DNA of 64,000 bases from positions 62,001 through 126,000 of the forward strand of contig PUNE01000079.1 in the NCBI GenBank assembly GCA_003551665.1. Reading direction: 5' to 3'. Positions within the stretch are counted from its first letter, which is position 1; each line of letters starts with the position of its first letter. The DNA comes from Halobacteroidaceae bacterium. Its GTDB lineage: Bacteria > Bacillota > Halanaerobiia > B1SED10-174. The notes below the pieces were generated by a model. The model was not told the DNA's origin and searched no databases. It was given only the letters and a program-made list of their open reading frames with translations. This document shows, one piece after another, positions 61,980 through 64,000 of this stretch. The position numbers were made by a program, and so were the translations under genes.

Positions 61980-63204
61980 TTTCATCCTCCTCGTTTTCGT
62001 TTTCCCGGATACAGGTTACCCGGGCATCAGCCTGACCCCGGGAAAGAATAACTTTGATTTGATCATCAGTTTTAAGCTGCCGGGAATCCTTATAAACCAT
62101 TTCCCCAGTCGGGTCAGTGCAGATACTGTAGCCGAGTCCGAGTATCTTTAAAGGACTCAAGCCTTCCAGGCGAGCAACCCTGGTTTGTAACCTCTCCTTC
62201 TCCATCTGTTGATCATGTCTGACTCTGGTTATCATTTTGGATTCCAGATCATCCAGGTGTTGTCTTCGCCTCTCAATTAATTCTTCCTGGGGGCGAAGGA
62301 AAATCCTTTTCTGCCCCAGCCTTTCCAGTTCCTGTTTTCTTCTTTCCAAAAGGTCCAGAAGGCCTTTTTTCAACCTTCTCTGGAAATCTCCTATATCTTT
62401 GATTATCTGGCGGTGGTCAGGAACAACCATTTCTGCTGCTGCTGATGGAGTCGGTGCTCTGGTGTCAGCAACAAAATCAGCAATGGTAAAATCCCTTTCG
62501 TGCCCCACCGCAGAAATTACCGGTTTTGAACATGCAAAAATTGCCCGGGCAACAACTTCCTCGTTAAAAGCCCAGAGCTCTTCCAGGGACCCTCCGCCCC
62601 TGGTAACTATTATAACATCTACATCGGTTCGGGCTAATTTTTCTAAGGCCGTTGCGATTTCTTCTCCTGCACCTTCACCCTGGACTCGGGCAGGAGCTAA
62701 AAGCAACGATGTTCCTGCAGAGCGCCTCTGGAAAACAGCCAGAATATCCCGGATGGCTGCACCCGAAGCTGAACTGACCACTCCCACTTTTTGCGGAAAA
62801 GGAGGAAGTGGCTTTTTACGATCCTCGGAAAAAAGCCCCTCTTCCTCCAGTTTCTTTTTAAGCTGTTCAAAGGCCAGGTGTAAAGCCCCTATTCCGGCAG
62901 GCTCCATTTCCTGAACATACAGCTGATATTCTCCGCGTTGTTTATAGATATCAATATAACCTCTGGCCATTACATCCAGGCCATTTTCCATGTTGAATTT
63001 GATTTTTTCCACCTGGTTTTTGAAAAATACTGCCCGCAATCTCGATTCCTTGTCCTTAAGAGTAAAGTAGCAGTGGCCAGAGTGATGCCGGTGAAAATTA
63101 GAAATTTCACCGGCAACCCAAAGGTCACTCAAAAGTTCTTCCCGTCGCAAAACCCCCTGCAGGTAGCTGGTGAGTTCGCTAACGGTAAGGACTGTTTTAT
63201 TCAT
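61957..63204 (-). CDS. xseA: Exonuclease VII large subunit
   Basis: XseA degrades single-stranded DNA. The 415-residue protein has an N-terminal OB fold ([30 protein letters not shown] region), the core [16 protein letters not shown] and [18 protein letters not shown] motifs, and a C-terminal coiled coil. ATG at 63204 overlaps the folD stop by 8 nt; the longer reading is inside folD. Confidence 0.95.
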   Translation of the reverse strand: MNKTVLTVSELTSYLQGVLRREELLSDLWVAGEISNFHRHHSGHCYFTLKDKESRLRAVFFKNQVEKIKFNMENGLDVMARGYIDIYKQRGEYQLYVQEMEPAGIGALHLAFEQLKKKLEEEGLFSEDRKKPLPPFPQKVGVVSSASGAAIRDILAVFQRRSAGTSLLLAPARVQGEGAGEEIATALEKLARTDVDVIIVTRGGGSLEELWAFNEEVVARAIFACSKPVISAVGHERDFTIADFVADTRAPTPSAAAEMVVPDHRQIIKDIGDFQRRLKKGLLDLLERRKQELERLGQKRIFLRPQEELIERRRQHLDDLESKMITRVRHDQQMEKERLQTRVARLEGLSPLKILGLGYSICTDPTGEMVYKDSRQLKTDDQIKVILSRGQADARVTCIRENENEEDENGGQAEG

Positions 63205-64000
63205 GGTTTTTGAAGGATTCCAGGGTGTTCTGCAGGAGCATGGCAATTGTCATGGGGCCAACACCGCCCGGTACTGGGGTAATAAGGCTGGCTGCTTCTT
63301 TGGCTTCATCAAAAGCAACATCACCAACAAGCTTTTTCTCTCCAACCCTGTTAACACCTACATCAATAACAACTGCTCCCTCTCTTATCCAGTCACCCTT
63401 GATCATTTCAGGGCGTCCTACGGCAGCAACAACAATATCCGCTTCCCGAACCACGCCCGGAAGATCCTGAGTCCTGGAATGGCAGATGGTTACCGTTGCG
63501 TGACGCTGCAGAAGAAGCAGAGCAACAGGTTTCCCAACAATATTGCTCCTGCCAATTACAACCGCCCTTTTCCCCTTTATCTCCACTCCTGAACGGTCAA
63601 GCAATTCTATTACACCCCTGGGAGTACAGGGAACAAAACTGGGATCACCAGTCATCAGCCGACCAACATTAAAGGGGTGGAAACCATCAACATCTTTTTC
63701 CGGATCAATGGTATAGAGAACTTCCTGTTCGTCCAGTCCATCAGGTAGGGGTAACTGGACCAGAATGCCGTGGATTTCATCATCTTCGTTTAACTGTTTT
63801 ACAAGGTCCAGTAGTTCTCTCTGGGAGGTATCTTCTGAAAGCCGGTGAGTTCTGGAAAGGAACCCTGCTTCCTCGCAGGCCTTCCCCTTCATCCGAACGT
63901 AGGTTGCAGAAGCAGGATCTTCTCCCACAAGAACAACTGCAAGCCCCGGTACCTTGCCGGTTTTTTCCCGGAGAGCGTCAACTTCTTTTTTTAATTCTGC
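63197..64000 (-). CDS. folD: FolD bifunctional methylene-THF dehydrogenase/cyclohydrolase, cut at window edge
   Basis: About 267 residues are visible; the first 25-30 are beyond the edge. [41 protein letters not shown] and the NADP site [17 protein letters not shown] are conserved. FolD interconverts one-carbon tetrahydrofolate forms. The catalytic Lys region is partly outside the highest-confidence part. Its stop overlaps the xseA start. Confidence 0.96.
   Translation of the reverse strand, partial: AELKKEVDALREKTGKVPGLAVVLVGEDPASATYVRMKGKACEEAGFLSRTHRLSEDTSQRELLDLVKQLNEDDEIHGILVQLPLPDGLDEQEVLYTIDPEKDVDGFHPFNVGRLMTGDPSFVPCTPRGVIELLDRSGVEIKGKRAVVIGRSNIVGKPVALLLLQRHATVTICHSRTQDLPGVVREADIVVAAVGRPEMIKGDWIREGAVVIDVGVNRVGEKKLVGDVAFDEAKEAASLITPVPGGVGPMTIAMLLQNTLESFKNHE

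Noticed and set aside
1-64000. tRNA genes, CRISPR arrays, insertion sequences and prophage
   Set aside because: None was seen: no direct-repeat arrays, transposase frames, integrases or tRNA cloverleafs were recognised by eye.

Overview
The window is chromosomal DNA from a spore-forming, probably anaerobic member of the Bacillota/Halanaerobiaeota group. I cannot name the genus. Evidence: spo0A and spoVS are present; the left end follows the Bacillus-type order smc-ftsY-ylxM-ffh-rpsP-khpA-rimM-trmD-rplS-rbgA-rnhB...topA-trmFO-hslV-hslU-codY; there is a ferredoxin-dependent amino-acid fermentation cluster; and an OLE RNA gene is present, a large RNA known mainly from extremophilic and anaerobic Gram-positive bacteria. 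All genes lie on the minus strand except one four-gene transporter operon (46.2-52.9 kb).

Reading the minus strand from right to left: folD-xseA-xseB-ispA, then the OLE RNA and its membrane protein gene oapA, then dxs-tlyA-nadK-argR-recN and spo0A (64-52.9 kb). The plus-strand peptide-type ABC transporter follows (52.9-46.2 kb). Next come a small P-loop ATPase and a sigma-54 activator (45.9-43.6 kb), then an operon for branched-chain 2-oxoacid fermentation: two Leu/Glu-type dehydrogenases, phosphate butyryltransferase, two butyrate kinases and a four-subunit 2-oxoacid:ferredoxin oxidoreductase, with a peptidase, a Nudix hydrolase and an EndoQ-like nuclease at its end (43.5-32.8 kb). Alanine dehydrogenase follows with its own sigma-54 promoter. 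Then come deoB-punA-pdp (nucleoside salvage), lysA, a class I amidotransferase with a second sigma-54 activator, a DHH/CBS/tRNA-nucleotidyltransferase fusion, a site-2 protease, trpS, scpA-scpB, rluB, spoVS, smc, ftsY, the ffh-ribosomal operon and the topA-codY operon.

The most unusual locus is the transporter. Its solute-binding protein has the two halves of the family-5 fold in reversed order (a circular permutation). Its second permease carries about 280 extra residues, a seven-bladed Ycf48-like beta-propeller, in the first extracytoplasmic loop. Its two ATPases are fused, and the second has about 95 residues inserted inside the C-terminal cysteine motif. A sequence matching the sigma-H consensus precedes the operon, and similar sequences precede spoVS, spo0A and the P-loop/activator genes.

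The fermentation cluster is a coherent module. Dehydrogenases would deaminate Leu/Ile/Val, the ferredoxin oxidoreductase would make the branched acyl-CoA, and Ptb and Buk would convert it to the acid plus ATP. A sigma-54 promoter with helically phased TGCA repeats sits directly downstream of the cognate activator gene.
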